A DNA stretch of 64,000 bases from JAGTVG01 sp964389805. GTDB taxonomy: Bacteria; Bacteroidota; Bacteroidia; Cytophagales; Cyclobacteriaceae. A program made the position numbers and the translations under genes. The notes under the pieces are model-generated. The model saw only the letters and a program-made list of their open reading frames with translations, searched no databases and had not been told where the DNA came from. The stretch spans positions 16,395-80,394 of the forward strand of contig CAYMFU010000052.1 in assembly GCA_964389805.1 (NCBI GenBank), written 5' to 3'. Below are positions 17,097 through 27,166 of the stretch, one piece after another (positions within the stretch are counted from its first letter, which is position 1; the number at the start of each line of letters is the position of its first letter).

Positions 17097-17989
17097 TTCC
17101 CATGATTTAAAAGTTCTAAAAATTTTGATTCAAGTGTTCCGGCTCTTGACATAAAATGTGTAGGATACACTCCCTTCTCAATCAAGTATTTATGAAGGTC
17201 TTTTTTGGTAGGTCCTGGCAGTAGCTTGATGATAAATTTATCACGCATTTGTGTGAGATCCTCAATACCTTTAAATTCAGATAAGAGTTGATGAAGTAAT
17301 TCGGAATCCTCAGCCCATATTTCAATTTGTTCCTCCCCTTCAAGAATCTGGTCCACGGGTCCGTCAAATATCTTCTTTCCTTTCTCCAATACTGCTACGT
17401 GTGAACATATTTTCTGCACCTCATCCAATAAATGACTGGCAAGAAAAATGGTTGTTCCTCCTGAAGCAACATCAAGAATCAGATTTCTAATGTCTGCAAT
17501 CCCCTGGGGATCCATACCATTGGTGGGTTCGTCCAGCACAAGCACTTCCGGTTCAGCAACCAATGCAGCTGCTAAGGCGAGACGTTGTTTCATCCCAAGA
17601 GAATATGTTTTAAATGAACTGTCCTTTCGATCAGCTAATCCTACCTTCTCAAGAGTTGAAATAATGTTATGGTTACCAGTTCTTTTTATCCGTGTTATTA
17701 TCCTTAAATTTTCTACAGCAGACAAATAAGGATAAAATGCAGGTAATTCAATTATTGATCCTATTTTGTAGAGAGCATTTTTGAGTGGATCATTATTAAA
17801 CCATTGATATTTCCCTGAGGAAGGATTAATAATGCCAAGGATCATTCCTAAAGTGGTAGTTTTACCACTTCCGTTGGGTCCAAGAATTCCATATACCTGT
17901 CCATTTGATATTTCCAGGTCTAAATGTTGAACAGCCTTTATGGCCCCGTAGCTTTTGGAAAGAGCTGATGTTGTTAATATTATACTCAC
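17093..17989 (-). CDS. ABC transporter ATP-binding protein
   Basis: 298 residues with a full ABC ATPase: Walker A GILGPNGSGKTTTLG, Q-loop region, signature YSLGMKQRL, Walker B VLVLDEPTNGMDP and switch His in FLASHLLDE. A roughly 80-residue C-terminal extension follows, as in CcmA/NatA-type subunits. It powers the permease encoded by the overlapping downstream gene. Cytoplasmic face of the inner membrane. Confidence 0.92.
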   Translation of the reverse strand: MSIILTTSALSKSYGAIKAVQHLDLEISNGQVYGILGPNGSGKTTTLGMILGIINPSSGKYQWFNNDPLKNALYKIGSIIELPAFYPYLSAVENLRIITRIKRTGNHNIISTLEKVGLADRKDSSFKTYSLGMKQRLALAAALVAEPEVLVLDEPTNGMDPQGIADIRNLILDVASGGTTIFLASHLLDEVQKICSHVAVLEKGKKIFDGPVDQILEGEEQIEIWAEDSELLHQLLSEFKGIEDLTQMRDKFIIKLLPGPTKKDLHKYLIEKGVYPTHFMSRAGTLESKFLELLNHGK

Positions 17990-18112
17990 CTGAAGTATTA
18001 CTTTATTACCGTAATTTTACGATTAAAATCAGAGGAAAGATACCCTAATTTTTTGGATCCTTTTTTAATCAACAAAAAAAAATATCCTATATTCGTATAA
18101 AACACATAATTT

Positions 18113-18250
18113 ATGTTAGAGACTAATATTACTGAAGCCGCCAATATTTTTATCTGGATAGTCTGTCTTGGAATTGGACTTGTTGCCGGTCTGATTGCTA
18201 TAGATAATTATAAGCCCAAAGAAAAAGACAAACCGGAATCTTCAAAATAA
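18113..18250 (+). CDS. Small single-pass membrane protein, 45 residues
   Basis: Short ORF between the divergent ABC ATPase and the MBL hydrolase. The product has a polar start, one membrane helix (NIFIWIVCLGIGLVAGLIAI) and a charged Lys/Asp/Glu tail (KPKEKDKPESSK), which predicts an N-out/C-in single-span protein. The clean helix followed by positive charges argues for a real small protein. I recognise no family. A candidate promoter-like TATATTCG lies about 20 bases upstream, without a good -33 box. Confidence 0.5.
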   Translation: MLETNITEAANIFIWIVCLGIGLVAGLIAIDNYKPKEKDKPESSK

Positions 18251-18408
18251 CCCCATCATTATTAAATCTAATTTATTTCATTTTCCAGTTTCCAAATAAT
18301 CGTAAAGGTTTTTGCTATTAAAACTGTGGTTTTTTCATAAAATGATTATTTTGTGACAGATTAAACCAGAGATGGATTGTTAATTGAAATAATGATTTGA
18401 AATAAGGG

Positions 18409-19812
18409 ATGAACGTAAGGTTAAAATTTTTTGGAGGTGCCAGAACGGTTACTGGTTCCAAATATTTACTAGAAGTTGATAATTTTAAAATACTTGTTGA
18501 CTGCGGATTGTTTCAGGGAATTAAGGAATTAAGATTAAAAAACTGGGAACAATTTCCCGTCAATGTGGAAGATATCGACGCAGTTTTTATTACTCACGCG
18601 CATATTGACCATACTGGTTATTTACCTCGATTAGTAAGGGAAGGGTATGGAGGCCCCATCTATTGTACAAAGCCAACAGAGGACCTTATGCAGATCATGC
18701 TCATGGATTCAGCAAAACTACAGGAGGAAGAAGCTGCTTTTGCAAGGAAGAAAGGATATTCCAAGCATGAAAATCCGCAGCCATTATATAATACGCGGGA
18801 TGTGGAAAAGGTTATGCCCATGATAAAGTCCTTTGACTTTAATGAATTGATTTCCGTGAACGATCACATAGAAATTAAATTCCATAATGCAGGGCATATT
18901 TTGGGGGCTGCGGTAATTGAGGTTTTATTAATTGGAAGCAACCAGAAAAAGCGTTTACTGTTTTCAGGTGATCTGGGAAGAAATGAAGATGTTCTATTGT
19001 ATCCTCCTACAGAGTTTCATAATGCAGATATCTTATTGATCGAGTCTACATATGGAAATAGGGAAAATCCACTGGGTGATCATTTATCCGAGCTTGCAAA
19101 TGTTGTCAACCGGGCACTTGATCGGGGAGGCTGCCTATTGATACCCGCTTTTGCAGTAGGCCGGACCCAGACGATCTTATATTATCTGAAACTTCTATCA
19201 GAATCAAGCAGAATACCGGATGTACCCATATATTTTGACAGTCCAATGGCATTCAGTGTCACAGAGATCTACCTGAAGCATTTTGTATATCATAAGCTGG
19301 AAGAATCAAGTCTTCAAGTGAATAATGGCTCAGCTTTTGATTTTAAAAATCTGGAGTATAAGCAGTCGCAATCTGAATCCATAGGTATTAATGATATAAA
19401 TAAAAATGCAATAATTATAAGTTCGAGTGGTATGTGTACAGGTGGAAGGATCATGCATCATTTGTTTCACCGGTTACAACGACCAGATGATACCCTGCTC
19501 TTTATTGGATACCAGGCTGAGGGGACACGTGGAAGAAGGATCTTGGAAGGGGAGGAAACTGTAAAATTATTTGGCCTGGAAATACCAGTCAAATGCCATG
19601 TTGAAAAACTGGAAGGCTTCTCAGCGCACGCTGACCGGGCCGAATTGCTCAACTGGATTGATAATTTTGAGGATTCACCTAAAAATATTTTCGTGGTTCA
19701 TGGTGAGGAACGATCAGCCCTTGACTTCGCACATCTTATACATAAAAAATATAATTGGAATGTAATTGCCCCATCATTCCATGAAACATTTGAACTGTTT
19801 CGAGGAATTTAA
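18409..19812 (+). CDS. MBL-fold/beta-CASP metallo-hydrolase, RNase-like
   Basis: 467 residues. Metallo-beta-lactamase motifs are FITHAHIDHTGYLP (HxHxDH), FHNAGHILGAA and LFSGDLG. The beta-CASP insert carries FDSPMAFSVTEIY, and the C-terminal beta-CASP motifs are ISSSGMCTGGRIMHHL and KLEGFSAHADRAEL with VVHGE. This is the CPSF/RNase J-like group of nucleic-acid processing enzymes found widely in bacteria, most often annotated RNA exonuclease. Two zinc ions are expected. The GntP permease starts 12 bases downstream, so they may share a transcript. Confidence 0.9.
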   Translation: MNVRLKFFGGARTVTGSKYLLEVDNFKILVDCGLFQGIKELRLKNWEQFPVNVEDIDAVFITHAHIDHTGYLPRLVREGYGGPIYCTKPTEDLMQIMLMDSAKLQEEEAAFARKKGYSKHENPQPLYNTRDVEKVMPMIKSFDFNELISVNDHIEIKFHNAGHILGAAVIEVLLIGSNQKKRLLFSGDLGRNEDVLLYPPTEFHNADILLIESTYGNRENPLGDHLSELANVVNRALDRGGCLLIPAFAVGRTQTILYYLKLLSESSRIPDVPIYFDSPMAFSVTEIYLKHFVYHKLEESSLQVNNGSAFDFKNLEYKQSQSESIGINDINKNAIIISSSGMCTGGRIMHHLFHRLQRPDDTLLFIGYQAEGTRGRRILEGEETVKLFGLEIPVKCHVEKLEGFSAHADRAELLNWIDNFEDSPKNIFVVHGEERSALDFAHLIHKKYNWNVIAPSFHETFELFRGI

Positions 19813-19824
19813 TATATACCCATT

Positions 19825-21189
19825 ATGTCGACAATTGAACTGTTCTCCGTTACACTAATTTCTGTATTATTACTATTTCTGTTTGTCCTTCGGTTTAAGA
19901 TCCATGCGTTTATATCGTTGTTATTGATAAGTATTCTGGTCGGTTTATTCACCGGTATGCAATTCGAAGAAGTTCTTAACAGTATACAGGAAGGTATGGG
20001 AGGCATTTTAGGATTTATAGCTGTGGTTATTGGATTAGGGGCCATTTTCGGAGAAATTTTACAGGATACAGGAGGTGTGGAGGCCTTGGCAAAATCCATG
20101 CTTAAAACATTTGGGGAAAAGAAGTCCTCCTGGGCGTTGATGACATCAGGCTTCCTTATAGCAATTCCCGTTTTTTTTGAAGTGGGCTTCATAATCCTTG
20201 TCCCTATTGCTTTTGCCTTAGCAAGAAAAACAGGTAAGTCAGTTTTATTTTATGCGATTCCTATGATGGCCGGGCTGGCCGTGACACATGCCTTCATACC
20301 CCCTACGCCCGGGCCTATAGCGGTTGCTCAAATTATTGATGTACCATTAGGCTGGATCATATTATTTGGATTTATTATTGGATTTCCAACCGCTATTGTA
20401 GCGGGCCCAATTTTTGGTAAATACATATCTAAAAAAATAATTATTCACCCCCCGGAGATCGATCCTGATTTAAAGGATATTACGGAAAAGGACCATGAGG
20501 ATTTGCCGTCTTTCAAATGGGTGATATTTCTGATAGGACTTCCATTAGTACTTATATTGGCAAGGACATTTGTAGACCTTGCCTATGATGAAAACTGGCT
20601 TAATCAATCTGTATTTTGGGATGCCTTGAAATTTGTAGGCCATCCATTTATTGCATTATTAATTGCCACCCTTCTGGCGGGATATATTATGGGAATTAGA
20701 CAAGGATATAAACCCGCTCAGATTATGCGAATTGCTAATGCAGCGCTTGCCCCAGCCGGATTAATAATTCTGGTTACCGGAGCTGGGGGTGTATTTAAAC
20801 AAATCCTGGTAGATAGTGGGGTTGGCGAATCTCTGGCTGCATTGTTGACAGAGTATAATATTTCGCCCGTTGTACTTGCTTATATCATTGCCATTGTCGT
20901 ACGTGTTACACAGGGATCGGCTACCGTAGCAATGATCACGGCTGCAGGGATGATAGCCCCGGTGGTTACCTTAATGAGTCTGGGAGATATAGAGAAAGCT
21001 TTAATCGTAGTTTCCATAGCTGCAGGATCTACGATGCTATCACATGTGAATGACAGTGGCTTCTGGTTGATCGGAAAATATCTTGGGATGGATGAAAAAC
21101 AAACCCTTCAATCATGGACGGTAATGGAATCCCTGATATCCATATTTTCTTTTATCATTGTTCTAATACTAACGATGATATTTACTTGA
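19825..21189 (+). CDS. GntP-family gluconate:H+ symporter
   Basis: 454 residues with about 12 or more membrane helices. Family hallmarks include GIGGILGFIAVVIGLG-like segment near residue 55, PGPIAVAQIIDVPLGW in the first half, and IVVRVTQGSATVAMITAAG plus STMLSHVNDSGFWLIGKYL in the second, which are typical of gluconate permeases. It imports gluconate or a related sugar acid or hydroxy acid. Given the sugar-acid dehydratase operon elsewhere in the window, an aldonate is plausible, but the two loci are 16 kb apart. Confidence 0.88.
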   Translation: MSTIELFSVTLISVLLLFLFVLRFKIHAFISLLLISILVGLFTGMQFEEVLNSIQEGMGGILGFIAVVIGLGAIFGEILQDTGGVEALAKSMLKTFGEKKSSWALMTSGFLIAIPVFFEVGFIILVPIAFALARKTGKSVLFYAIPMMAGLAVTHAFIPPTPGPIAVAQIIDVPLGWIILFGFIIGFPTAIVAGPIFGKYISKKIIIHPPEIDPDLKDITEKDHEDLPSFKWVIFLIGLPLVLILARTFVDLAYDENWLNQSVFWDALKFVGHPFIALLIATLLAGYIMGIRQGYKPAQIMRIANAALAPAGLIILVTGAGGVFKQILVDSGVGESLAALLTEYNISPVVLAYIIAIVVRVTQGSATVAMITAAGMIAPVVTLMSLGDIEKALIVVSIAAGSTMLSHVNDSGFWLIGKYLGMDEKQTLQSWTVMESLISIFSFIIVLILTMIFT

Positions 21190-21193
21190 AAGG

Positions 21194-21619
21194 CTATTTA
21201 GGTGGATAATGGAGTTCAAGGAAATTAAGAACCTCATCCATTGATTTCATTTTCAAGATCCTGGTTTTTTGACTGGTTGTCTTGATATTATCATAGAATT
21301 TATTAACTGATATGGTAGTGACAAGGCTCTCAGGAAGGATAGTTATTATATTCTCTATCTTCGTCCTTATCATGAATGTTTCATTAAACTCATTTTCAAG
21401 CCACTCATGATGTGATTCAGGCAGTAAAGATATAGCAGCAAAAGTGTCGATTACCAGATTTTTAACTTTTTTCTTTATACAAAATTCCTGTAAGAAGAAA
21501 TTAAGAGATTTGAAGTCATCAAATGAACAGTTTACAACACGCCATTCTTCCCGTACATACTGAAGCTTTTCATTCCATAACAAACTACAAAAATCAGCCT
21601 TAAATATCTCCTCTTCCAT
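21194..21619 (-). CDS. Hypothetical protein, possible STAS-like fold
   Basis: 141 residues, no signal peptide or membrane helix. The pattern of a strand (KNLVIDTFAAISLLP) and alternating helices recalls a single-domain alpha/beta protein of the SpoIIAA/STAS-like type found in Bacteroidota, but I see no diagnostic motif. Stop lies 4 bases from the convergent GntP stop. Confidence 0.5.
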   Translation of the reverse strand: MEEEIFKADFCSLLWNEKLQYVREEWRVVNCSFDDFKSLNFFLQEFCIKKKVKNLVIDTFAAISLLPESHHEWLENEFNETFMIRTKIENIITILPESLVTTISVNKFYDNIKTTSQKTRILKMKSMDEVLNFLELHYPPK

Positions 21620-21925
21620 TGCGAATCATAATCAGAAAAGTAATATTAAGAAATATAATCTATATTGAAAAAATAAAACCTAAAAGATAATGATCTTTAT
21701 TAATTACCTGGGAAATACCAGATATTCAAATATGAAGTAATTGACCAGGTGCTTAATATGATTAAATTTTATATGACAATTTATTTACCTATACTGCGAA
21801 CAATCAATTGTTTGACATTATTTTTACAGACCTGTAGAGTATCTTCAGTAGATATTATTAAAAAGCCATGAATCACATGTTGCGCATTGCGTCGTAATTT
21901 TATAACGTAGAAAATATTAAGACCT
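21620..21925. other. 306-base intergenic stretch
   Basis: Divergent region between the hypothetical protein and the glucanotransferase, so it should carry promoters for both. It is AT-rich. I find no full TAnnTTTG element, no strong hairpin and no short ORF worth naming. Confidence 0.5.
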
Positions 21926-24646
21926 ATGAAATTGGTATTTAAGATCGAGTATTATACAGAATTTGGCCAAAACCTTTTTGTTACCGGAAATATATCTGAA
22001 CTCGGGGCATGGGATAAAACAAAGGCACCTGACATGAGATATGTTGGGGAAGGGCAATGGGAATTGGAAATATTTTCGGAAAATATCGCTATAGAACAAT
22101 TAGAATATAAATATTTTATCAGAGATGATAGAAATTCTATAATAGCCGATGAATGGGGCAAAAGCAGAATTTTCAAGTTTAAAAGTAGAAAGTTTTACTC
22201 CTATTTTTTTGAAGATACCTGGCTGTCAAATACCGATCCGCAAAATCCATTATTTTCATCAGCGTTTTCGGGTAATCTATGGCGTAGAAAAGCTAAAAAG
22301 TCCGAAAAAAAATCCTCACATCTTAACCATGTGTTTCAATTGCTTGCCCCAAGGATAGATAATGACCATGTATTCTGTGTAATCGGCGATGATAAAAAAC
22401 TGGGGAATTGGAACCCGGATCAGGCGGTAATAATGGATGGAAGCCAATACCCCTTATGGAAAGCCGAAGTATTTCTTGAAAACTCTACGGGACCAACTCA
22501 CTATAAATATGGTCTTTACGATCTTAAGAAAAAGAAATTTATTGCTTATGAGAACGGTTCGAATAGAACAATACATCATAAGCTCTCAGTAATTGACAAT
22601 GGCTTGTCCATTAAAACAGATGTAAATTATAATTACCCCGATGGAATGTGGAAGGGTGCCGGTGTGGCCATACCTGTTTTTTCATTAAGAACCGAGAGAA
22701 GTTTTGGAGTGGGTGAATTTATGGACCTAAAGGTTCTGGTGGACTGGGCTGTAAAATCGGGTCTTAAATTGATACAAATATTACCCATAAATGATACCGT
22801 TGCCAATCATACATGGAAAGATTCATATCCTTATGCCGCCATATCTGTTTTTGCCCTTCATCCGGTATACCTGAACCTATTGGGAATGGGGAAATTGTCG
22901 GATAAAAAGCAGATGGATTCTTTTCTGAAAAAAGGAAATAAGTTGAACAAACTGGACACTTTCGATTATGTGTCTGTCATGGATTTAAAATCTAAATACT
23001 ATAAATTATTATATGATCAGGAAAAGGATAAATTTCTGAAAGATAAAAAATATAAAAAGTTCTTCAAGGAAAACAAAGATTGGCTTATTCCTTATGCAGC
23101 ATTTTCATGCCTCAGGGATAGATATGGTACTCCTGATTTCACAAAATGGAGTGCTTATACGTCTTATGAAGAAAATGAGATTCAAAATTTGGTAAAACCA
23201 ATTAACGATGATTTTGATGATTTTGCTGTTCATTACTTCATTCAATATCATCTTCACGTCCAATTAAGTGAAGTTGTTGAATATGCACGCTCAATGGGCG
23301 TGATTTTGAAAGGCGACCTTCCAATTGGAATTTACAGGGATAGTGTTGACGCCTGGGTAGAACCCAGACTTTACCATATGAATAAACAGGCAGGAGCTCC
23401 CCCGGACGCCTATTCGGTTACCGGGCAAAACTGGCGATTTCCAACTTATAACTGGGATGAGATGGCTAAAGATAATTATGCCTGGTGGCGTCGCCGCCTG
23501 AGTCAAATGGCCAAATATTTTGATGCATACCGCATCGATCATATACTCGGATTTTTCAGGATCTGGGAGATACCCTTTGAATCCATTCAAGGACTTATGG
23601 GTATTTTTAATCCCTCCATACCCATGTATAAAAATGAAATTGAAAGCCGTGGTATCTATTTCGACTATGACCGGTTTTGTAAGCCCTATATAAGGGATTA
23701 CATGGTGGAGGAAATATTCAGAGATTATGCTGACGAGTTGAAAAGGGATTTTCTTGTGAAAGCAGGTGACGGGAACTATAAGCTTAAGGATGAATTTGAT
23801 ACTCAGAGAAAAGTGGAAGATTACTTTTTGGCTCATCCATTGGAAAACCAGGAAAAGGAGAATTTCCTGAAAAATGCCCTGTTTTCTTTAATAGGGAATG
23901 TGCTGTTTTTTGAGGAACCAGGTTCCAATGGAACCGCCTTTCATCCAAAAATTGCCTTTCATAGCAGCTACTCATACCAGGAACTTGATGATCATACAAA
24001 AAGTGTTTTGAATGATATTTATACCCACTATTTTTACCATCGACAGGAGAAATTCTGGAGGGAACAGGCCATGGTCAAGCTCCCTGTTATCAATAAAGCT
24101 TCTGATATGCTGATCTGTGGCGAGGACCTGGGTATGGTTCCGGACTGTGTGCCAGGAGTAATGCATGAGTTAGGAATTCTCAGATTATATATCCAGCGTA
24201 TGCCAAAAGAAACTGATAGCGAGTTTGGGCATCCTGCACATGCACCTTATCTTTCAGTGGCCAGCCCATCCTGTCATGATATGTCAACCGTTAGAGGTTG
24301 GTGGGAAGAGGACCAAGAACGTTCCCAAAGATTTTACACTCAGTTTTTGGGGCATAGCGGGGAAGCACCAGATGTTTGTGATACATGGATTTCAGAAGAG
24401 GTAATGCAACAACATTTACATTCATCAGCCATGTGGACTATTTTCCCGATTCAGGACCTGGTTGGGATGGATGAAAAATTAATGAGAAAGGATCCCTTAG
24501 ATGAAAGGATTAATGATCCAAGTAATCCAGACAATTTATGGCAATACCGTTTTCATATGAACCTTGAAGAACTGGTCAAGGAAAAGGAATTTAATAAGAA
24601 ATTACGCTCAATGGTTAAGAATGCCGGCCGGGATAATAAATTCTAA
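21926..24646 (+). CDS. malQ: 4-alpha-glucanotransferase with two starch-binding modules (DPE2 type)
   Basis: 906 residues. Two N-terminal CBM20-like modules (about 1-100 and 130-230) show the starch-binding wording FVTGNISELGAWDKTKAP and VIGDDKKLGNWNPDQAV. A GH77 amylomaltase domain then runs to the end: PILPINDT-like acceptor loop, AYRIDHILGFFRIW with the nucleophile Asp near residue 538, GEDLGMVPD with the acid/base Glu, and SPSCHDMSTVRGWW. This architecture is that of plant DPE2 and its bacterial relatives, which move glucose or glucan units from maltose onto glycogen-like acceptors in the cytoplasm. Likely role is maltose or glycogen turnover. Confidence 0.93.
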   Translation: MKLVFKIEYYTEFGQNLFVTGNISELGAWDKTKAPDMRYVGEGQWELEIFSENIAIEQLEYKYFIRDDRNSIIADEWGKSRIFKFKSRKFYSYFFEDTWLSNTDPQNPLFSSAFSGNLWRRKAKKSEKKSSHLNHVFQLLAPRIDNDHVFCVIGDDKKLGNWNPDQAVIMDGSQYPLWKAEVFLENSTGPTHYKYGLYDLKKKKFIAYENGSNRTIHHKLSVIDNGLSIKTDVNYNYPDGMWKGAGVAIPVFSLRTERSFGVGEFMDLKVLVDWAVKSGLKLIQILPINDTVANHTWKDSYPYAAISVFALHPVYLNLLGMGKLSDKKQMDSFLKKGNKLNKLDTFDYVSVMDLKSKYYKLLYDQEKDKFLKDKKYKKFFKENKDWLIPYAAFSCLRDRYGTPDFTKWSAYTSYEENEIQNLVKPINDDFDDFAVHYFIQYHLHVQLSEVVEYARSMGVILKGDLPIGIYRDSVDAWVEPRLYHMNKQAGAPPDAYSVTGQNWRFPTYNWDEMAKDNYAWWRRRLSQMAKYFDAYRIDHILGFFRIWEIPFESIQGLMGIFNPSIPMYKNEIESRGIYFDYDRFCKPYIRDYMVEEIFRDYADELKRDFLVKAGDGNYKLKDEFDTQRKVEDYFLAHPLENQEKENFLKNALFSLIGNVLFFEEPGSNGTAFHPKIAFHSSYSYQELDDHTKSVLNDIYTHYFYHRQEKFWREQAMVKLPVINKASDMLICGEDLGMVPDCVPGVMHELGILRLYIQRMPKETDSEFGHPAHAPYLSVASPSCHDMSTVRGWWEEDQERSQRFYTQFLGHSGEAPDVCDTWISEEVMQQHLHSSAMWTIFPIQDLVGMDEKLMRKDPLDERINDPSNPDNLWQYRFHMNLEELVKEKEFNKKLRSMVKNAGRDNKF

Positions 24647-24781
24647 TTAAAAGGCTGTTTTGCGTTTATTTTATGGTTACATAAAGTAAAATTTATATCC
24701 GAAAATCTTATTTACATTTAATCCGATACGAATTTGACATTTTCCTTCTTTTTACGAAATGAAATCTTCTCAGGAAGATGA

Positions 24782-25534
24782 TTATCTTCTCCCTTCAGGG
24801 ATCCTGGATTTGGGGAGGATAACCTCATGGGGAGCGACAATAGCACCCTCTCCAATTTCAACATCTCCAAAAACCGTGGCTTTCAAGCCAACGGTAGCCT
24901 TATTTCCAATCTTAACCTTGTCTACAATGAGATATCCTTTAGAAGCATAATGCGCAATTAAAGTTACTGATCCGCCAATAGTCACTTTATCTCCTATTTC
25001 AATCATGCATGGATCCGAAATATTGGTTGTATTTATGTGTGAACCCTTTCCGATCTTCATCCCCATCATTTTGTAGAAAAGTGTATTCAATGGTGTGGGT
25101 GTTACAAATTCAAGAAATGTATACCTTACAAGATAGGTTAAAGCATTATGAAAATACCAGGGTACTGTTGATAAGGAATAATAGTTTCCACGGAAAGGCT
25201 TCAGGCGAAAGGGCAATAAAAAATTAAACAAGGGAGCGACAAATAAAAGGGTAATTCCATAGATAAAATATCCAAATGAAACACCACATCCTAAAGCTAT
25301 AAAATGCCATATCGGTGACCACGAACTGGATATGTCCGAAATAAAGTTAAAAAATAATATTCCGGGAGCAATTGAAACTCCCATGGCCAGTGTGGAAACC
25401 AGGTATAAAGGAAAAAGTGCAATGATAAAACTGAGTAATCTGAATTTTCTTAGGATGAATTCAAGAATACCACCCATGCCTTTTCGATCAGTGGTTGCCG
25501 AATCAAGATCTTCCCGAACTTTTTTTTCAGTCAT
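24782..25534 (-). CDS. Membrane-anchored hexapeptide-repeat acyltransferase
   Basis: 250 residues. Two or three membrane helices (LSFIIALFPLYLVSTLAMG and GYFIYGITLLFVAPLFNFLL) precede a left-handed beta-helix of hexapeptide repeats: KIGKGSHINTTNIS, MIEIGDKVTIGGSV, KVKIGNKATVGLKA, DVEIGEGAIVAP. It resembles the membrane-bound transferases annotated as Pls/PosA non-ribosomal peptide synthetase C-terminal domain, here stand-alone. Acyl donor and acceptor are unknown; cell-envelope modification is likely. Confidence 0.7.
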   Translation of the reverse strand: MTEKKVREDLDSATTDRKGMGGILEFILRKFRLLSFIIALFPLYLVSTLAMGVSIAPGILFFNFISDISSSWSPIWHFIALGCGVSFGYFIYGITLLFVAPLFNFLLPFRLKPFRGNYYSLSTVPWYFHNALTYLVRYTFLEFVTPTPLNTLFYKMMGMKIGKGSHINTTNISDPCMIEIGDKVTIGGSVTLIAHYASKGYLIVDKVKIGNKATVGLKATVFGDVEIGEGAIVAPHEVILPKSRIPEGRR

Positions 25535-25688
25535 AATGATTCATAAGTTTAGTGTAATTTTTATAAGAGTAATGGTTTTTTTATCCTTCAACCTTAAAAG
25601 ACAATTGAATAGAAAAACAATTTAAACATTATCGTTTTTAAATACAATTTTATAGAATCGATGACTGGAAGAGTGCCCGAATTATTTA

Positions 25689-26222
25689 TTAAAATAAACT
25701 TAACTGATTTTCAGGTAAAGCTTTTTCCAACTGAAGCAATTTCTTTTTAATTTCCATCCCTCCGGCATACCCTACCATACTACCATCACTACCAATAATT
25801 CGATGACAGGGCACTATGATGGAAATGGGATTGGCACCATTCGCAGTGGCTACAGCCCTAATTGCTTTAATATTACCCAGTTGTTTTGCCAGAGCAGAAT
25901 AGGTCATTGTTTTTCCATATGGGATCTTCAACAACGCATTCCAGACTTTTTTCTGGAAATCGGTCCCAATAAAACACAATGGAATGTCAAAATCTGATCG
26001 ATTCTGATCGATATATTGGCATAACTGCCTTCTTGTTTCTTCAATAATAGATGATTTCTTTTCAACGTAATTGGCTTTTAAGGCAGTTTGTATTTTCTCA
26101 TCGATTGAATCCCGCATTTTCCTATATCGCCAATCACACAAACTCAGTTTTCCGTTATATTCACCAAGAATAAGCTCTCCCAGGGGTGTTTTAAAGTATT
26201 CTATATTTATGTCCACTTGCAT
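25689..26222 (-). CDS. ogt: Methylated-DNA--protein-cysteine methyltransferase
   Basis: 177 residues. Active-site PCHR with Cys139 in SIIVPCHRIIGSDG, the DNA-binding turn YSALAKQLGNIKAIRAVATANG and the FQKKVWNALLKIPYG helix are all present. It repairs O6-alkylguanine by self-methylation. There is no Ada regulatory domain. It starts 24 bases upstream of the PHP-domain gene's stop side on the same strand; no link in function is evident. Confidence 0.95.
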   Translation of the reverse strand: MQVDINIEYFKTPLGELILGEYNGKLSLCDWRYRKMRDSIDEKIQTALKANYVEKKSSIIEETRRQLCQYIDQNRSDFDIPLCFIGTDFQKKVWNALLKIPYGKTMTYSALAKQLGNIKAIRAVATANGANPISIIVPCHRIIGSDGSMVGYAGGMEIKKKLLQLEKALPENQLSLF

Positions 26223-26246
26223 CGATGGATTGATTTTAAGTAGATT

Positions 26247-27044
26247 TTATGAATTGCCTGGGACATACATATCATCCGAAGCTAGACTACATTTTTCAAT
26301 TATCTCCTTGCAGTATGGAAGATAACCTGCCATTGGTGTACGGCTATCTGAGCCAAAGGAAAACTTAATACCTTCTGATTTTGCCATCTTAATAAAGGCC
26401 TCATGCGGGACATGCGCCATCTGGTTAATTTCAATAGCAATTCCACGTGACTTTGCTTTCGAAATGATTAATTCCATCCTATCTTCCGTCCATATTTTGT
26501 AATAATCTCTGGCGATACAGACAGGTAAGAATAAAGGCCATCCGAAAATATTAATCGGTTCGTTCTCGAGTATATCAACACTATGCGTCATATACTGCTC
26601 CATGAAAACCTCAATATCTTCCACATGAGAATCGAGCTGCCAGATCCGGTTATATTTTCCATCACCCAATGGAATGGTCTGAGGATCCATAAGCACATAA
26701 TCAAGTTCATCCAGTAGATCTTGAGAAAAATCCTGACTCCAATTCCTAAACATTGGTTGTAATCCTATAAATACAGGATATGCCCTTAGTTTTTCGATGT
26801 ATCTTCTCAGGTCATCATCATTTTTAATAGCTGCCCACTTCCCGGGGTGTTCTACAATACCGAATTTCACATTTCTTTCTTCCGATATTTTCATGATTTT
26901 ATCGATCGTAAAACTATTGGTCATATGACAGTGCAGATCGATCATTTGAAAATCAGATGATAGTGTTCCAAGAGATAGATTCGGAATACTTAGAACACCA
27001 GCTGTTGTTAGAGCAGTGTTTGATAGAAAATGTCTTCTTTTCAT
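26247..27044 (-). CDS. PHP-domain metal-dependent hydrolase, exported
   Basis: 265 residues. The start MKRRHFLSNTALTTAGVLS looks like a twin-arginine-type signal: KRRHFL followed by a weakly hydrophobic segment. The mature protein begins with IDLHCHMTNS (HxH), and later has GIVEHPG and FSFGSDSRTP, placing it in the PHP/amidohydrolase-like phosphoesterase group. A secreted Tat-dependent hydrolase in this phylum is often part of carbohydrate or phosphoester scavenging, but substrate cannot be assigned. The GH2 gene lies 122 bases upstream on the same strand. Confidence 0.65.
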   Translation of the reverse strand: MKRRHFLSNTALTTAGVLSIPNLSLGTLSSDFQMIDLHCHMTNSFTIDKIMKISEERNVKFGIVEHPGKWAAIKNDDDLRRYIEKLRAYPVFIGLQPMFRNWSQDFSQDLLDELDYVLMDPQTIPLGDGKYNRIWQLDSHVEDIEVFMEQYMTHSVDILENEPINIFGWPLFLPVCIARDYYKIWTEDRMELIISKAKSRGIAIEINQMAHVPHEAFIKMAKSEGIKFSFGSDSRTPMAGYLPYCKEIIEKCSLASDDMYVPGNS

Positions 27045-27166
27045 TGTAAAATAATTAATTGTAGAATATCCTCGTGTTCAAAAAAGCATCTTTGTTATAA
27101 GCCTATATTATATACTGGAAGAGCTTTAAACATGTAAATTTATAATATTCTGAAATAAAGGTTTTA

